A stretch of DNA of 22,730 bases from Actinomycetota bacterium (GTDB taxonomy: Bacteria > Actinomycetota > Actinomycetes > S36-B12): NCBI GenBank assembly GCA_947472655.1, contig CANJCG010000011.1:1-22730 (forward strand). Direction: 5' to 3'. This document shows positions 22,237-22,730 of this stretch, in pieces. The notes beneath the pieces were generated by a model. That model was given only the letters and a program-made list of their open reading frames with translations. It was not told the DNA's origin and ran no database searches. Position numbers and translations under genes: made by a program. The first letter of the stretch is position 1, and each line of letters begins with the position of its first letter.

Positions 22237-22730
22237 AGACCTTGGTACCGATCTGGCTCACGTACTTGTGAGTGAAGCCCAGATCCAAGCGCGGATTACT
22301 GAGCTTGCGGCACAGATCGAAAGTGATTACGAAGGCAGAGATTTGCTTCTGGTCGGCGTCTTAAAGGGAGCAGTGATGCTGATGGCTGATCTTGCTCGAT
22401 CGTTGACCAGAAGTGCAGAAATGGACTGGATGGCAGTTTCTTCCTATGGCTCGGGTACAAAATCCAGCGGAGTCGTGCGCATTTTGAAGGATTTGGACAG
22501 CGACATTGTCGGCAGAAATGTGCTTATAGTTGAAGACATTCTGGATTCGGGCCTGACCCTTTCGTGGTTGATCAAAAACCTTGGTTCACGCGGGGCAGCA
22601 TCAGTTGAAGTTTTCTCTTTGCTTCGCAAACCAGAGGCAATCAAGGTTGAAGTGAACCCAAAATACGTGGGATTTGATATCCCCAACGAGTTTGTTGTGG
22701 GATACGGCCTGGACTACAACCAGAAGTACC
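22226..22730 (+). CDS. hpt: Hypoxanthine phosphoribosyltransferase (partial, runs off window)
   Basis: 168 codons of a purine salvage enzyme that makes IMP or GMP from hypoxanthine or guanine and PRPP in the cytoplasm. The N-terminal VLVSEAQIQARI and LLVGVLKGAVMLMADLAR (hypoxanthine/PRPP loop region), SSYGSGTKSSG (flexible loop), the PRPP motif VLIVEDILDSGLT, and KYVGFDIPNEFVVGYGLDYN are all in family order. The TTG at 22226 is inferred as start because GGAG ends six bases before it and the frame has the family's usual N-terminal length. The reading frame is open to the window's last base, so the C-terminus is missing. In Actinobacteria ftsH often follows, but it is not seen here. Confidence 0.93.
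   Translation, partial: MLPEDLGTDLAHVLVSEAQIQARITELAAQIESDYEGRDLLLVGVLKGAVMLMADLARSLTRSAEMDWMAVSSYGSGTKSSGVVRILKDLDSDIVGRNVLIVEDILDSGLTLSWLIKNLGSRGAASVEVFSLLRKPEAIKVEVNPKYVGFDIPNEFVVGYGLDYNQKY

Overview
The window looks like part of a chromosome from a mid-GC, compact actinobacterium. The evidence is the block inorganic pyrophosphatase / dacB / tilS / hpt at the right end (an arrangement typical of Actinobacteria), mycobacterial-style acyl-CoA dehydrogenase and crotonase genes, many 4-bp start/stop overlaps, frequent GTG and TTG starts, and several TANNNT-type -10 elements placed so that transcription would begin at the start codon. Genus cannot be fixed by eye. No rRNA, tRNA, CRISPR array, insertion sequence or phage gene was seen.

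Left part (1-7650). A secreted fibronectin-type-III-like protein with short C-terminal repeats lies on the minus strand. Next to it is a minus-strand acyl-CoA operon (two unlike acyl-CoA dehydrogenases probably forming a heteromer, then a crotonase with an atypical active site), each gene joined by a 4-bp overlap. A second, canonical crotonase and a PPOX-fold flavin-type protein are divergent from it. A DHA2-type drug exporter and its TetR regulator form a two-gene operon with a 16-bp palindrome just upstream that is probably the TetR operator.

Middle (7650-13860). A leader of roughly 360 nt rich in hairpins, partly resembling a ydaO-type (c-di-AMP) riboswitch, precedes a small secreted transglycosylase/Rpf-like protein. 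Then come exonuclease III and a thiamine ABC importer operon thiB-thiP-thiQ (minus strand) under a clear TPP riboswitch. The riboswitch promoter is embedded in the end of a small two-helix membrane protein gene. A FrnE/DsbA-like CPWC oxidoreductase and a doubtful 51-codon ORF complete this block.

Right part (13860-22730). A phosphate uptake cluster is arranged pstC-pstA-pstB-pstS, followed by a lipoprotein paralogue of PstS that has lost the usual phosphate-loop sequence. An 11-bp-periodic set of GTTCACC-like heptamers in front of pstC looks like a PHO box. The convergent ppa follows, then dacB (penicillin-binding protein 4 family), tilS (tRNA-Ile lysidine synthetase) and the start of hpt (hypoxanthine phosphoribosyltransferase), which runs off the window.

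No wholly new multi-gene system is evident. The best leads for undescribed biology are the structured leader at 7673-8036, the degenerate second PstS, the Asp/Tyr-type crotonase paired with the two-subunit dehydrogenase, and the repeat-bearing secreted protein at the left edge.
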